Shown here piece by piece: positions 35,765-48,989 of a stretch of 64,000 bases of DNA. The first letter of the stretch is position 1; each line of letters starts with the position of its first letter. Below the pieces are notes generated by a model, which was not told the origin of the DNA, did no database searches, and saw nothing but the letters and a program-made list of their open reading frames with translations. Position numbers and translations under genes: made by a program. The stretch is from Anomaloglossus baeobatrachus (lineage: Eukaryota; Chordata; Amphibia; Anura; Aromobatidae): assembly GCF_048569485.1 (NCBI RefSeq), contig NW_027442056.1, forward strand, positions 310,001 to 374,000, in the 5' to 3' direction.

Positions 35765-37029
35765 TCTTATCAGTTTAATATCTGATACGTCCCCTATCTG
35801 GGGACCATATATTAAATGGATTTTTAGAACAGGGAGATGGAAAAAGAGCTTGCTCTGTCCACTCCACGCATTGACCTGGTATTGCAGTACCTCCAGGAAC
35901 GGTGCACCCCTTCTTAACCCAGTTTCCAAAAGCAGAACTCGATTCACCTGATTCATATTAGCCCGATTAGCGAATTGAAATGAATTTTTATCTAACACAC
36001 TTTTTACTTGCTTTATTCATCCAAATAGCAAACTCATCACCACTCAACTTCACCAACTCTGCTATGTCCCGTGCAGTATCTTGTTGTCAGTCTAATCTAG
36101 ATCATGTGTAATTGAATGGAATAGATCCCTTTTGGACAAAGTGGAGTCAGATGCTGCAGTGACCACAGGTGTGAGAGGATCTACAATTGGCATCTGGTGT
36201 TATCTCTCTGCTTCCACTCCAAATAAAGTTACCTGTTGTTACCTGAACGTCAAATACTAAGAATGGGCGGCCTATGAAAGAATTAGTACTTTCATTAAGT
36301 ATACTAAACCGGCTAATTGGGAATAGACAAACTGTAAAAAGCCCTCTGAGAAAGCCCCTCTCTAACCTTTGTTAGTAAGCTTTTCTGTAGCCTGCCTGTT
36401 GATGTATTTTCGGTTTGAACAGTGCACAACATGAAGAGACGGAACACTGGCGGCTTGTCACAATGCCCCCCGATGACATCACAATAGCGCTGCTGCCTAG
36501 AAAACAAGCTGCGCAGAAGAAGTTGTTCTTTGGGTGGGAGGGTGGGCTAGTGGAAGGAGGGGGCAATCTCTTTTTTTCCCGGGTGGTAGGGGGATGACAG
36601 GAGAAGGGAAGCGGGTGGTGAGAAAGGTACAGAGGGCAGGGTTTGGGGGCTGGGAAGGAAAGGGAAAAGATTAGGGTTTGGGGATGATGAAAGGGCTTTC
36701 TACGGGTAAGGATGGCAAAGGGTGGCAGTGACGGAAAGTCAGGCAACCTGTCCTGTCCGTCTTTTTGTATCGTGAATTGGAAAGACTGCAAGGGGGAGGG
36801 GAGTTGCTTGCGCCCTAAAGGAGGAGTTATTCAGATTCATTGCAGTGGGCGGCGGCTGCAAAACGCACCATTCTTCTTGTTTTTGCTCTGCAAAGCAGCC
36901 TTTTCAAGGGTTGGCTTGGGTGACAAAATGTCTTGTGTAGGCGTGGGTTTGTCTCCCTCTCGCTCTCTCTCCCTAAGATGTGTCCGGCATAGGCCAGGGT
37001 GCCACTCGAGGCCCAAACCAATTCTGGTT

Positions 37030-37217
37030 ATCGCTTCTCGGCCTTTTGGCTAAGATCAAGTGTAGTATCTGTTCTTATCAGTTTAATATCTGATACGTCC
37101 CCTATCTGGGGACCATATATTAAATGGATTTTTAGAACAGGGAGATGGAAAAAGAGCTTGCTCTGTCCACTCCACGCATTGACCTGGTATTGCAGTACCT
37201 CCAGGAACGGTGCACCC
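37030..37217 (+). ncRNA. RNU2: U2 snRNA (copy 28)
   Basis: Identical to the reference copy. PSE 36968-36986, 3' box 37230-37244, quadruplex motif 36532-36546. The following spacer has C to T at 38146, in the candidate distal element of copy 29. Confidence 0.97.
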
Positions 37218-38337
37218 CTTCTTAACCCAGTTTCCAAAAGCAGAACTCGATTCACCTGATTCATATTAGCCCGATTAGCGAATTGAAATGAATTTTTATC
37301 TAACACACTTTTTACTTGCTTTATTCATCCAAATAGCAAACTCATCACCACTCAACTTCACCAACTCTGCTATGTCCCGTGCAGTATCTTGTTGTCAGTC
37401 TAATCTAGATCATGTGTAATTGAATGGAATAGATCCCTTTTGGACAAAGTGGAGTCAGATGCTGCAGTGACCACAGGTGTGAGAGGATCTACAATTGGCA
37501 TCTGGTGTTATCTCTCTGCTTCCACTCCAAATAAAGTTACCTGTTGTTACCTGAACGTCAAATACTAAGAATGGGCGGCCTATGAAAGAATTAGTACTTT
37601 CATTAAGTATACTAAACCGGCTAATTGGGAATAGACAAACTGTAAAAAGCCCTCTGAGAAAGCCCCTCTCTAACCTTTGTTAGTAAGCTTTTCTGTAGCC
37701 TGCCTGTTGATGTATTTTCGGTTTGAACAGTGCACAACATGAAGAGACGGAACACTGGCGGCTTGTCACAATGCCCCCCGATGACATCACAATAGCGCTG
37801 CTGCCTAGAAAACAAGCTGCGCAGAAGAAGTTGTTCTTTGGGTGGGAGGGTGGGCTAGTGGAAGGAGGGGGCAATCTCTTTTTTTCCCGGGTGGTAGGGG
37901 GATGACAGGAGAAGGGAAGCGGGTGGTGAGAAAGGTACAGAGGGCAGGGTTTGGGGGCTGGGAAGGAAAGGGAAAAGATTAGGGTTTGGGGATGATGAAA
38001 GGGCTTTCTACGGGTAAGGATGGCAAAGGGTGGCAGTGACGGAAAGTCAGGCAACCTGTCCTGTCCGTCTTTTTGTATCGTGAATTGGAAAGACTGCAAG
38101 GGGGAGGGGAGTTGCTTGCGCCCTAAAGGAGGAGTTATTCAGATTTATTGCAGTGGGCGGCGGCTGCAAAACGCACCATTCTTCTTGTTTTTGCTCTGCA
38201 AAGCAGCCTTTTCAAGGGTTGGCTTGGGTGACAAAATGTCTTGTGTAGGCGTGGGTTTGTCTCCCTCTCGCTCTCTCTCCCTAAGATGTGTCCGGCATAG
38301 GCCAGGGTGCCACTCGAGGCCCAAACCAATTCTGGTT

Positions 38338-38525
38338 ATCGCTTCTCGGCCTTTTGGCTAAGATCAAGTGTAGTATCTGTTCTTATCAGTTTAATATCTG
38401 ATACGTCCCCTATCTGGGGACCATATATTAAATGGATTTTTAGAACAGGGAGATGGAAAAAGAGCTTGCTCTGTCCACTCCACGCATTGACCTGGTATTG
38501 CAGTACCTCCAGGAACGGTGCACCC
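38338..38525 (+). ncRNA. RNU2: U2 snRNA (copy 29)
   Basis: The RNA is identical to the reference; there is a base change upstream at 38146. PSE 38276-38294, 3' box 38538-38552, quadruplex motif 37840-37854. The following spacer has T to A at 39496. Confidence 0.97.
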
Positions 38526-39645
38526 CTTCTTAACCCAGTTTCCAAAAGCAGAACTCGATTCACCTGATTCATATTAGCCCGATTAGCGAATTGAAATGAA
38601 TTTTTATCTAACACACTTTTTACTTGCTTTATTCATCCAAATAGCAAACTCATCACCACTCAACTTCACCAACTCTGCTATGTCCCGTGCAGTATCTTGT
38701 TGTCAGTCTAATCTAGATCATGTGTAATTGAATGGAATAGATCCCTTTTGGACAAAGTGGAGTCAGATGCTGCAGTGACCACAGGTGTGAGAGGATCTAC
38801 AATTGGCATCTGGTGTTATCTCTCTGCTTCCACTCCAAATAAAGTTACCTGTTGTTACCTGAACGTCAAATACTAAGAATGGGCGGCCTATGAAAGAATT
38901 AGTACTTTCATTAAGTATACTAAACCGGCTAATTGGGAATAGACAAACTGTAAAAAGCCCTCTGAGAAAGCCCCTCTCTAACCTTTGTTAGTAAGCTTTT
39001 CTGTAGCCTGCCTGTTGATGTATTTTCGGTTTGAACAGTGCACAACATGAAGAGACGGAACACTGGCGGCTTGTCACAATGCCCCCCGATGACATCACAA
39101 TAGCGCTGCTGCCTAGAAAACAAGCTGCGCAGAAGAAGTTGTTCTTTGGGTGGGAGGGTGGGCTAGTGGAAGGAGGGGGCAATCTCTTTTTTTCCCGGGT
39201 GGTAGGGGGATGACAGGAGAAGGGAAGCGGGTGGTGAGAAAGGTACAGAGGGCAGGGTTTGGGGGCTGGGAAGGAAAGGGAAAAGATTAGGGTTTGGGGA
39301 TGATGAAAGGGCTTTCTACGGGTAAGGATGGCAAAGGGTGGCAGTGACGGAAAGTCAGGCAACCTGTCCTGTCCGTCTTTTTGTATCGTGAATTGGAAAG
39401 ACTGCAAGGGGGAGGGGAGTTGCTTGCGCCCTAAAGGAGGAGTTATTCAGATTCATTGCAGTGGGCGGCGGCTGCAAAACGCACCATTCTTCTTGATTTT
39501 GCTCTGCAAAGCAGCCTTTTCAAGGGTTGGCTTGGGTGACAAAATGTCTTGTGTAGGCGTGGGTTTGTCTCCCTCTCGCTCTCTCTCCCTAAGATGTGTC
39601 CGGCATAGGCCAGGGTGCCACTCGAGGCCCAAACCAATTCTGGTT

Positions 39646-39833
39646 ATCGCTTCTCGGCCTTTTGGCTAAGATCAAGTGTAGTATCTGTTCTTATCAGTTT
39701 AATATCTGATACGTCCCCTATCTGGGGACCATATATTAAATGGATTTTTAGAACAGGGAGATGGAAAAAGAGCTTGCTCTGTCCACTCCACGCATTGACC
39801 TGGTATTGCAGTACCTCCAGGAACGGTGCACCC
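39646..39833 (+). ncRNA. RNU2: U2 snRNA (copy 30)
   Basis: Identical to the reference copy. PSE 39584-39602, 3' box 39846-39860, quadruplex motif 39148-39162. Confidence 0.97.
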
Positions 39834-40953
39834 CTTCTTAACCCAGTTTCCAAAAGCAGAACTCGATTCACCTGATTCATATTAGCCCGATTAGCGAATT
39901 GAAATGAATTTTTATCTAACACACTTTTTACTTGCTTTATTCATCCAAATAGCAAACTCATCACCACTCAACTTCACCAACTCTGCTATGTCCCGTGCAG
40001 TATCTTGTTGTCAGTCTAATCTAGATCATGTGTAATTGAATGGAATAGATCCCTTTTGGACAAAGTGGAGTCAGATGCTGCAGTGACCACAGGTGTGAGA
40101 GGATCTACAATTGGCATCTGGTGTTATCTCTCTGCTTCCACTCCAAATAAAGTTACCTGTTGTTACCTGAACGTCAAATACTAAGAATGGGCGGCCTATG
40201 AAAGAATTAGTACTTTCATTAAGTATACTAAACCGGCTAATTGGGAATAGACAAACTGTAAAAAGCCCTCTGAGAAAGCCCCTCTCTAACCTTTGTTAGT
40301 AAGCTTTTCTGTAGCCTGCCTGTTGATGTATTTTCGGTTTGAACAGTGCACAACATGAAGAGACGGAACACTGGCGGCTTGTCACAATGCCCCCCGATGA
40401 CATCACAATAGCGCTGCTGCCTAGAAAACAAGCTGCGCAGAAGAAGTTGTTCTTTGGGTGGGAGGGTGGGCTAGTGGAAGGAGGGGGCAATCTCTTTTTT
40501 TCCCGGGTGGTAGGGGGATGACAGGAGAAGGGAAGCGGGTGGTGAGAAAGGTACAGAGGGCAGGGTTTGGGGGCTGGGAAGGAAAGGGAAAAGATTAGGG
40601 TTTGGGGATGATGAAAGGGCTTTCTACGGGTAAGGATGGCAAAGGGTGGCAGTGACGGAAAGTCAGGCAACCTGTCCTGTCCGTCTTTTTGTATCGTGAA
40701 TTGGAAAGACTGCAAGGGGGAGGGGAGTTGCTTGCGCCCTAAAGGAGGAGTTATTCAGATTCATTGCAGTGGGCGGCGGCTGCAAAACGCACCATTCTTC
40801 TTGTTTTTGCTCTGCAAAGCAGCCTTTTCAAGGGTTGGCTTGGGTGACAAAATGTCTTGTGTAGGCGTGGGTTTGTCTCCCTCTCGCTCTCTCTCCCTAA
40901 GATGTGTCCGGCATAGGCCAGGGTGCCACTCGAGGCCCAAACCAATTCTGGTT

Positions 40954-41141
40954 ATCGCTTCTCGGCCTTTTGGCTAAGATCAAGTGTAGTATCTGTTCTT
41001 ATCAGTTTAATATCTGATACGTCCCCTATCTGGGGACCATATATTAAATGGATTTTTAGAACAGGGAGATGGAAAAAGAGCTTGGTCTGTCCACTCCACG
41101 CATTGACCTGGTATTGCAGTACCTCCAGGAACGGTGCACCC
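40954..41141 (+). ncRNA. RNU2: U2 snRNA variant (copy 31, C132G in stem-loop III)
   Basis: One change: C to G at 41085, U2 nt 132. In the reference, AGAG and CTCT flank the CTTG loop; this base closes that loop, and the change makes a G-G mismatch. Stem-loop III tolerates change in some systems, so function is uncertain. PSE 40892-40910, 3' box 41154-41168, quadruplex motif 40456-40470. Confidence 0.95.
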
Positions 41142-42261
41142 CTTCTTAACCCAGTTTCCAAAAGCAGAACTCGATTCACCTGATTCATATTAGCCCGATT
41201 AGCGAATTGAAATGAATTTTTATCTAACACACTTTTTACTTGCTTTATTCATCCAAATAGCAAACTCATCACCACTCAACTTCACCAACTCTGCTATGTC
41301 CCGTGCAGTATCTTGTTGTCAGTCTAATCTAGATCATGTGTAATTGAATGGAATAGATCCCTTTTGGACAAAGTGGAGTCAGATGCTGCAGTGACCACAG
41401 GTGTGAGAGGATCTACAATTGGCATCTGGTGTTATCTCTCTGCTTCCACTCCAAATAAAGTTACCTGTTGTTACCTGAACGTCAAATACTAAGAATGGGC
41501 GGCCTATGAAAGAATTAGTACTTTCATTAAGTATACTAAACCGGCTAATTGGGAATAGACAAACTGTAAAAAGCCCTCTGAGAAAGCCCCTCTCTAACCT
41601 TTGTTAGTAAGCTTTTCTGTAGCCTGCCTGTTGATGTATTTTCGGTTTGAACAGTGCACAACATGAAGAGACGGAACACTGGCGGCTTGTCACAATGCCC
41701 CCCGATGACATCACAATAGCGCTGCTGCCTAGAAAACAAGCTGCGCAGAAGAAGTTGTTCTTTGGGTGGGAGGGTGGGCTAGTGGAAGGAGGGGGCAATC
41801 TCTTTTTTTCCCGGGTGGTAGGGGGATGACAGGAGAAGGGAAGCGGGTGGTGAGAAAGGTACAGAGGGCAGGGTTTGGGGGCTGGGAAGGAAAGGGAAAA
41901 GATTAGGGTTTGGGGATGATGAAAGGGCTTTCTACGGGTAAGGATGGCAAAGGGTGGCAGTGACGGAAAGTCAGGCAACCTGTCCTGTCCGTCTTTTTGT
42001 ATCGTGAATTGGAAAGACTGCAAGGGGGAGGGGAGTTGCTTGCGCCCTAAAGGAGGAGTTATTCAGATTCATTGCAGTGGGCGGCGGCTGCAAAACGCAC
42101 CATTCTTCTTGTTTTTGCTCTGCAAAGCAGCCTTTTCAAGGGTTGGCTTGGGTGACAAAATGTCTTGTGTAGGCGTGGGTTTGTCTCCCTCTCGCTCTCT
42201 CTCCCTAAGATGTGTCCGGCATAGGCCAGGGTGCCACTCGAGGCCCAAACCAATTCTGGTT

Positions 42262-42449
42262 ATCGCTTCTCGGCCTTTTGGCTAAGATCAAGTGTAGTAT
42301 CTGTTCTTATCAGTTTAATATCTGATACGTCCCCTATCTGGGGACCATATATTAAATGGATTTTTAGAACAGGGAGATGGAAAAAGAGCTTGCTCTGTCC
42401 ACTCCACGCATTGACCTGGTATTGCAGTACCTCCAGGAACGGTGCACCC
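42262..42449 (+). ncRNA. RNU2: U2 snRNA (copy 32)
   Basis: Identical to the reference copy. PSE 42200-42218, 3' box 42462-42476, quadruplex motif 41764-41778. The following spacer has G to T at 42713. Confidence 0.97.
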
Positions 42450-43569
42450 CTTCTTAACCCAGTTTCCAAAAGCAGAACTCGATTCACCTGATTCATATTA
42501 GCCCGATTAGCGAATTGAAATGAATTTTTATCTAACACACTTTTTACTTGCTTTATTCATCCAAATAGCAAACTCATCACCACTCAACTTCACCAACTCT
42601 GCTATGTCCCGTGCAGTATCTTGTTGTCAGTCTAATCTAGATCATGTGTAATTGAATGGAATAGATCCCTTTTGGACAAAGTGGAGTCAGATGCTGCAGT
42701 GACCACAGGTGTTAGAGGATCTACAATTGGCATCTGGTGTTATCTCTCTGCTTCCACTCCAAATAAAGTTACCTGTTGTTACCTGAACGTCAAATACTAA
42801 GAATGGGCGGCCTATGAAAGAATTAGTACTTTCATTAAGTATACTAAACCGGCTAATTGGGAATAGACAAACTGTAAAAAGCCCTCTGAGAAAGCCCCTC
42901 TCTAACCTTTGTTAGTAAGCTTTTCTGTAGCCTGCCTGTTGATGTATTTTCGGTTTGAACAGTGCACAACATGAAGAGACGGAACACTGGCGGCTTGTCA
43001 CAATGCCCCCCGATGACATCACAATAGCGCTGCTGCCTAGAAAACAAGCTGCGCAGAAGAAGTTGTTCTTTGGGTGGGAGGGTGGGCTAGTGGAAGGAGG
43101 GGGCAATCTCTTTTTTTCCCGGGTGGTAGGGGGATGACAGGAGAAGGGAAGCGGGTGGTGAGAAAGGTACAGAGGGCAGGGTTTGGGGGCTGGGAAGGAA
43201 AGGGAAAAGATTAGGGTTTGGGGATGATGAAAGGGCTTTCTACGGGTAAGGATGGCAAAGGGTGGCAGTGACGGAAAGTCAGGCAACCTGTCCTGTCCGT
43301 CTTTTTGTATCGTGAATTGGAAAGACTGCAAGGGGGAGGGGAGTTGCTTGCGCCCTAAAGGAGGAGTTATTCAGATTCATTGCAGTGGGCGGCGGCTGCA
43401 AAACGCACCATTCTTCTTGTTTTTGCTCTGCAAAGCAGCCTTTTCAAGGGTTGGCTTGGGTGACAAAATGTCTTGTGTAGGCGTGGGTTTGTCTCCCTCT
43501 CGCTCTCTCTCCCTAAGATGTGTCCGGCATAGGCCAGGGTGCCACTCGAGGCCCAAACCAATTCTGGTT

Positions 43570-43757
43570 ATCGCTTCTCGGCCTTTTGGCTAAGATCAAG
43601 TGTAGTATCTGTTCTTATCAGTTTAATATCTGATACGTCCCCTATCTGGGGACCATATATTAAATGGATTTTTAGAACAGGGAGATGGAAAAAGAGCTTG
43701 CTCTGTCCACTCCACGCATTGACCTGGTATTGCAGTACCTCCAGGAACGGTGCACCC
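43570..43757 (+). ncRNA. RNU2: U2 snRNA (copy 33)
   Basis: Identical to the reference copy. PSE 43508-43526, 3' box 43770-43784, quadruplex motif 43072-43086. The following spacer has T to A at 44421, interrupting the T-run. Confidence 0.97.
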
Positions 43758-44877
43758 CTTCTTAACCCAGTTTCCAAAAGCAGAACTCGATTCACCTGAT
43801 TCATATTAGCCCGATTAGCGAATTGAAATGAATTTTTATCTAACACACTTTTTACTTGCTTTATTCATCCAAATAGCAAACTCATCACCACTCAACTTCA
43901 CCAACTCTGCTATGTCCCGTGCAGTATCTTGTTGTCAGTCTAATCTAGATCATGTGTAATTGAATGGAATAGATCCCTTTTGGACAAAGTGGAGTCAGAT
44001 GCTGCAGTGACCACAGGTGTGAGAGGATCTACAATTGGCATCTGGTGTTATCTCTCTGCTTCCACTCCAAATAAAGTTACCTGTTGTTACCTGAACGTCA
44101 AATACTAAGAATGGGCGGCCTATGAAAGAATTAGTACTTTCATTAAGTATACTAAACCGGCTAATTGGGAATAGACAAACTGTAAAAAGCCCTCTGAGAA
44201 AGCCCCTCTCTAACCTTTGTTAGTAAGCTTTTCTGTAGCCTGCCTGTTGATGTATTTTCGGTTTGAACAGTGCACAACATGAAGAGACGGAACACTGGCG
44301 GCTTGTCACAATGCCCCCCGATGACATCACAATAGCGCTGCTGCCTAGAAAACAAGCTGCGCAGAAGAAGTTGTTCTTTGGGTGGGAGGGTGGGCTAGTG
44401 GAAGGAGGGGGCAATCTCTTATTTTCCCGGGTGGTAGGGGGATGACAGGAGAAGGGAAGCGGGTGGTGAGAAAGGTACAGAGGGCAGGGTTTGGGGGCTG
44501 GGAAGGAAAGGGAAAAGATTAGGGTTTGGGGATGATGAAAGGGCTTTCTACGGGTAAGGATGGCAAAGGGTGGCAGTGACGGAAAGTCAGGCAACCTGTC
44601 CTGTCCGTCTTTTTGTATCGTGAATTGGAAAGACTGCAAGGGGGAGGGGAGTTGCTTGCGCCCTAAAGGAGGAGTTATTCAGATTCATTGCAGTGGGCGG
44701 CGGCTGCAAAACGCACCATTCTTCTTGTTTTTGCTCTGCAAAGCAGCCTTTTCAAGGGTTGGCTTGGGTGACAAAATGTCTTGTGTAGGCGTGGGTTTGT
44801 CTCCCTCTCGCTCTCTCTCCCTAAGATGTGTCCGGCATAGGCCAGGGTGCCACTCGAGGCCCAAACCAATTCTGGTT

Positions 44878-45065
44878 ATCGCTTCTCGGCCTTTTGGCTA
44901 AGATCAAGTGTAGTATCTGTTCTTATCAGTTTAATATCTGATACGTCCCCTATCTGGGGACCATATATTAAATGGATTTTTAGAACAGGGAGATGGAAAA
45001 AGAGCTTGCTCTGTCCACTCCACGCATTGACCTGGTATTGCAGTACCTCCAGGAACGGTGCACCC
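44878..45065 (+). ncRNA. RNU2: U2 snRNA (copy 34)
   Basis: Identical to the reference copy. PSE 44816-44834, 3' box 45078-45092, quadruplex motif 44380-44394. The following spacer has T to G at 45157 and G to A at 45889. Confidence 0.97.
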
Positions 45066-46185
45066 CTTCTTAACCCAGTTTCCAAAAGCAGAACTCGATT
45101 CACCTGATTCATATTAGCCCGATTAGCGAATTGAAATGAATTTTTATCTAACACACGTTTTACTTGCTTTATTCATCCAAATAGCAAACTCATCACCACT
45201 CAACTTCACCAACTCTGCTATGTCCCGTGCAGTATCTTGTTGTCAGTCTAATCTAGATCATGTGTAATTGAATGGAATAGATCCCTTTTGGACAAAGTGG
45301 AGTCAGATGCTGCAGTGACCACAGGTGTGAGAGGATCTACAATTGGCATCTGGTGTTATCTCTCTGCTTCCACTCCAAATAAAGTTACCTGTTGTTACCT
45401 GAACGTCAAATACTAAGAATGGGCGGCCTATGAAAGAATTAGTACTTTCATTAAGTATACTAAACCGGCTAATTGGGAATAGACAAACTGTAAAAAGCCC
45501 TCTGAGAAAGCCCCTCTCTAACCTTTGTTAGTAAGCTTTTCTGTAGCCTGCCTGTTGATGTATTTTCGGTTTGAACAGTGCACAACATGAAGAGACGGAA
45601 CACTGGCGGCTTGTCACAATGCCCCCCGATGACATCACAATAGCGCTGCTGCCTAGAAAACAAGCTGCGCAGAAGAAGTTGTTCTTTGGGTGGGAGGGTG
45701 GGCTAGTGGAAGGAGGGGGCAATCTCTTTTTTTCCCGGGTGGTAGGGGGATGACAGGAGAAGGGAAGCGGGTGGTGAGAAAGGTACAGAGGGCAGGGTTT
45801 GGGGGCTGGGAAGGAAAGGGAAAAGATTAGGGTTTGGGGATGATGAAAGGGCTTTCTACGGGTAAGGATGGCAAAGGGTGGCAGTGACAGAAAGTCAGGC
45901 AACCTGTCCTGTCCGTCTTTTTGTATCGTGAATTGGAAAGACTGCAAGGGGGAGGGGAGTTGCTTGCGCCCTAAAGGAGGAGTTATTCAGATTCATTGCA
46001 GTGGGCGGCGGCTGCAAAACGCACCATTCTTCTTGTTTTTGCTCTGCAAAGCAGCCTTTTCAAGGGTTGGCTTGGGTGACAAAATGTCTTGTGTAGGCGT
46101 GGGTTTGTCTCCCTCTCGCTCTCTCTCCCTAAGATGTGTCCGGCATAGGCCAGGGTGCCACTCGAGGCCCAAACCAATTCTGGTT

Positions 46186-46373
46186 ATCGCTTCTCGGCCT
46201 TTTGGCTAAGATCAAGTGTAGTATCTGTTCTTATCAGTTTAATATCTGATACGTCCCCTATCTGGGGACCATATATTAAATGGATTTTTAGAACAGGGAG
46301 ATGGAAAAAGAGCTTGCTCTGTCCACTCCACGCATTGACCTGGTATTGCAGTACCTCCAGGAACGGTGCACCC
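46186..46373 (+). ncRNA. RNU2: U2 snRNA (copy 35)
   Basis: Identical to the reference copy. PSE 46124-46142, 3' box 46386-46400, quadruplex motif 45688-45702. Confidence 0.97.
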
Positions 46374-47493
46374 CTTCTTAACCCAGTTTCCAAAAGCAGA
46401 ACTCGATTCACCTGATTCATATTAGCCCGATTAGCGAATTGAAATGAATTTTTATCTAACACACTTTTTACTTGCTTTATTCATCCAAATAGCAAACTCA
46501 TCACCACTCAACTTCACCAACTCTGCTATGTCCCGTGCAGTATCTTGTTGTCAGTCTAATCTAGATCATGTGTAATTGAATGGAATAGATCCCTTTTGGA
46601 CAAAGTGGAGTCAGATGCTGCAGTGACCACAGGTGTGAGAGGATCTACAATTGGCATCTGGTGTTATCTCTCTGCTTCCACTCCAAATAAAGTTACCTGT
46701 TGTTACCTGAACGTCAAATACTAAGAATGGGCGGCCTATGAAAGAATTAGTACTTTCATTAAGTATACTAAACCGGCTAATTGGGAATAGACAAACTGTA
46801 AAAAGCCCTCTGAGAAAGCCCCTCTCTAACCTTTGTTAGTAAGCTTTTCTGTAGCCTGCCTGTTGATGTATTTTCGGTTTGAACAGTGCACAACATGAAG
46901 AGACGGAACACTGGCGGCTTGTCACAATGCCCCCCGATGACATCACAATAGCGCTGCTGCCTAGAAAACAAGCTGCGCAGAAGAAGTTGTTCTTTGGGTG
47001 GGAGGGTGGGCTAGTGGAAGGAGGGGGCAATCTCTTTTTTTCCCGGGTGGTAGGGGGATGACAGGAGAAGGGAAGCGGGTGGTGAGAAAGGTACAGAGGG
47101 CAGGGTTTGGGGGCTGGGAAGGAAAGGGAAAAGATTAGGGTTTGGGGATGATGAAAGGGCTTTCTACGGGTAAGGATGGCAAAGGGTGGCAGTGACGGAA
47201 AGTCAGGCAACCTGTCCTGTCCGTCTTTTTGTATCGTGAATTGGAAAGACTGCAAGGGGGAGGGGAGTTGCTTGCGCCCTAAAGGAGGAGTTATTCAGAT
47301 TCATTGCAGTGGGCGGCGGCTGCAAAACGCACCATTCTTCTTGTTTTTGCTCTGCAAAGCAGCCTTTTCAAGGGTTGGCTTGGGTGACAAAATGTCTTGT
47401 GTAGGCGTGGGTTTGTCTCCCTCTCGCTCTCTCTCCCTAAGATGTGTCCGGCATAGGCCAGGGTGCCACTCGAGGCCCAAACCAATTCTGGTT

Positions 47494-47681
47494 ATCGCTT
47501 CTCGGCCTTTTGGCTAAGATCAAGTGTAGTATCTGTTCTTATCAGTTTAATATCTGATACGTCCCCTATCTGGGGACCATATATTAAATGGATTTTTAGA
47601 ACAGGGAGATGGAAAAAGAGCTTGCTCTGTCCACTCCACGCATTGACCTGGTATTGCAGTACCTCCAGGAACGGTGCACCC
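47494..47681 (+). ncRNA. RNU2: U2 snRNA (copy 36)
   Basis: Identical to the reference copy. PSE 47432-47450, 3' box 47694-47708, quadruplex motif 46996-47010. The following spacer has G to A at 47915 and C to G at 48696. Confidence 0.97.
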
Positions 47682-48801
47682 CTTCTTAACCCAGTTTCCA
47701 AAAGCAGAACTCGATTCACCTGATTCATATTAGCCCGATTAGCGAATTGAAATGAATTTTTATCTAACACACTTTTTACTTGCTTTATTCATCCAAATAG
47801 CAAACTCATCACCACTCAACTTCACCAACTCTGCTATGTCCCGTGCAGTATCTTGTTGTCAGTCTAATCTAGATCATGTGTAATTGAATGGAATAGATCC
47901 CTTTTGGACAAAGTAGAGTCAGATGCTGCAGTGACCACAGGTGTGAGAGGATCTACAATTGGCATCTGGTGTTATCTCTCTGCTTCCACTCCAAATAAAG
48001 TTACCTGTTGTTACCTGAACGTCAAATACTAAGAATGGGCGGCCTATGAAAGAATTAGTACTTTCATTAAGTATACTAAACCGGCTAATTGGGAATAGAC
48101 AAACTGTAAAAAGCCCTCTGAGAAAGCCCCTCTCTAACCTTTGTTAGTAAGCTTTTCTGTAGCCTGCCTGTTGATGTATTTTCGGTTTGAACAGTGCACA
48201 ACATGAAGAGACGGAACACTGGCGGCTTGTCACAATGCCCCCCGATGACATCACAATAGCGCTGCTGCCTAGAAAACAAGCTGCGCAGAAGAAGTTGTTC
48301 TTTGGGTGGGAGGGTGGGCTAGTGGAAGGAGGGGGCAATCTCTTTTTTTCCCGGGTGGTAGGGGGATGACAGGAGAAGGGAAGCGGGTGGTGAGAAAGGT
48401 ACAGAGGGCAGGGTTTGGGGGCTGGGAAGGAAAGGGAAAAGATTAGGGTTTGGGGATGATGAAAGGGCTTTCTACGGGTAAGGATGGCAAAGGGTGGCAG
48501 TGACGGAAAGTCAGGCAACCTGTCCTGTCCGTCTTTTTGTATCGTGAATTGGAAAGACTGCAAGGGGGAGGGGAGTTGCTTGCGCCCTAAAGGAGGAGTT
48601 ATTCAGATTCATTGCAGTGGGCGGCGGCTGCAAAACGCACCATTCTTCTTGTTTTTGCTCTGCAAAGCAGCCTTTTCAAGGGTTGGCTTGGGTGAGAAAA
48701 TGTCTTGTGTAGGCGTGGGTTTGTCTCCCTCTCGCTCTCTCTCCCTAAGATGTGTCCGGCATAGGCCAGGGTGCCACTCGAGGCCCAAACCAATTCTGGT
48801 T

Positions 48802-48989
48802 ATCGCTTCTCGGCCTTTTGGCTAAGATCAAGTGTAGTATCTGTTCTTATCAGTTTAATATCTGATACGTCCCCTATCTGGGGACCATATATTAAATGGA
48901 TTTTTAGAACAGGGAGATGGAAAAAGAGCTTGCTCTGTCCACTCCACGCATTGACCTGGTATTGCAGTACCTCCAGGAACGGTGCACCC
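48802..48989 (+). ncRNA. RNU2: U2 snRNA (copy 37)
   Basis: The RNA is identical to the reference; there is a base change at -106 (48696). PSE 48740-48758, 3' box 49002-49016, quadruplex motif 48304-48318. Confidence 0.97.

Larger units (their letters stand above)
34905..35909 (+). pseudogene. RNU2: U2 snRNA gene split by an element (copy 27)
   Basis: U2 nt 1-43 lie at 34905-34947 and nt 38-188 at 35759-35909, so nt 38-43 (ATCTGT) appear on both sides of an 811-bp element. The arithmetic agrees: the distance to the next U2 start is 2125, which is 1308 plus 811 plus 6. Both halves match the intact copies. PSE 34843-34861 and 3' box 35922-35936 are kept. The gene cannot give normal U2. Confidence 0.95.
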
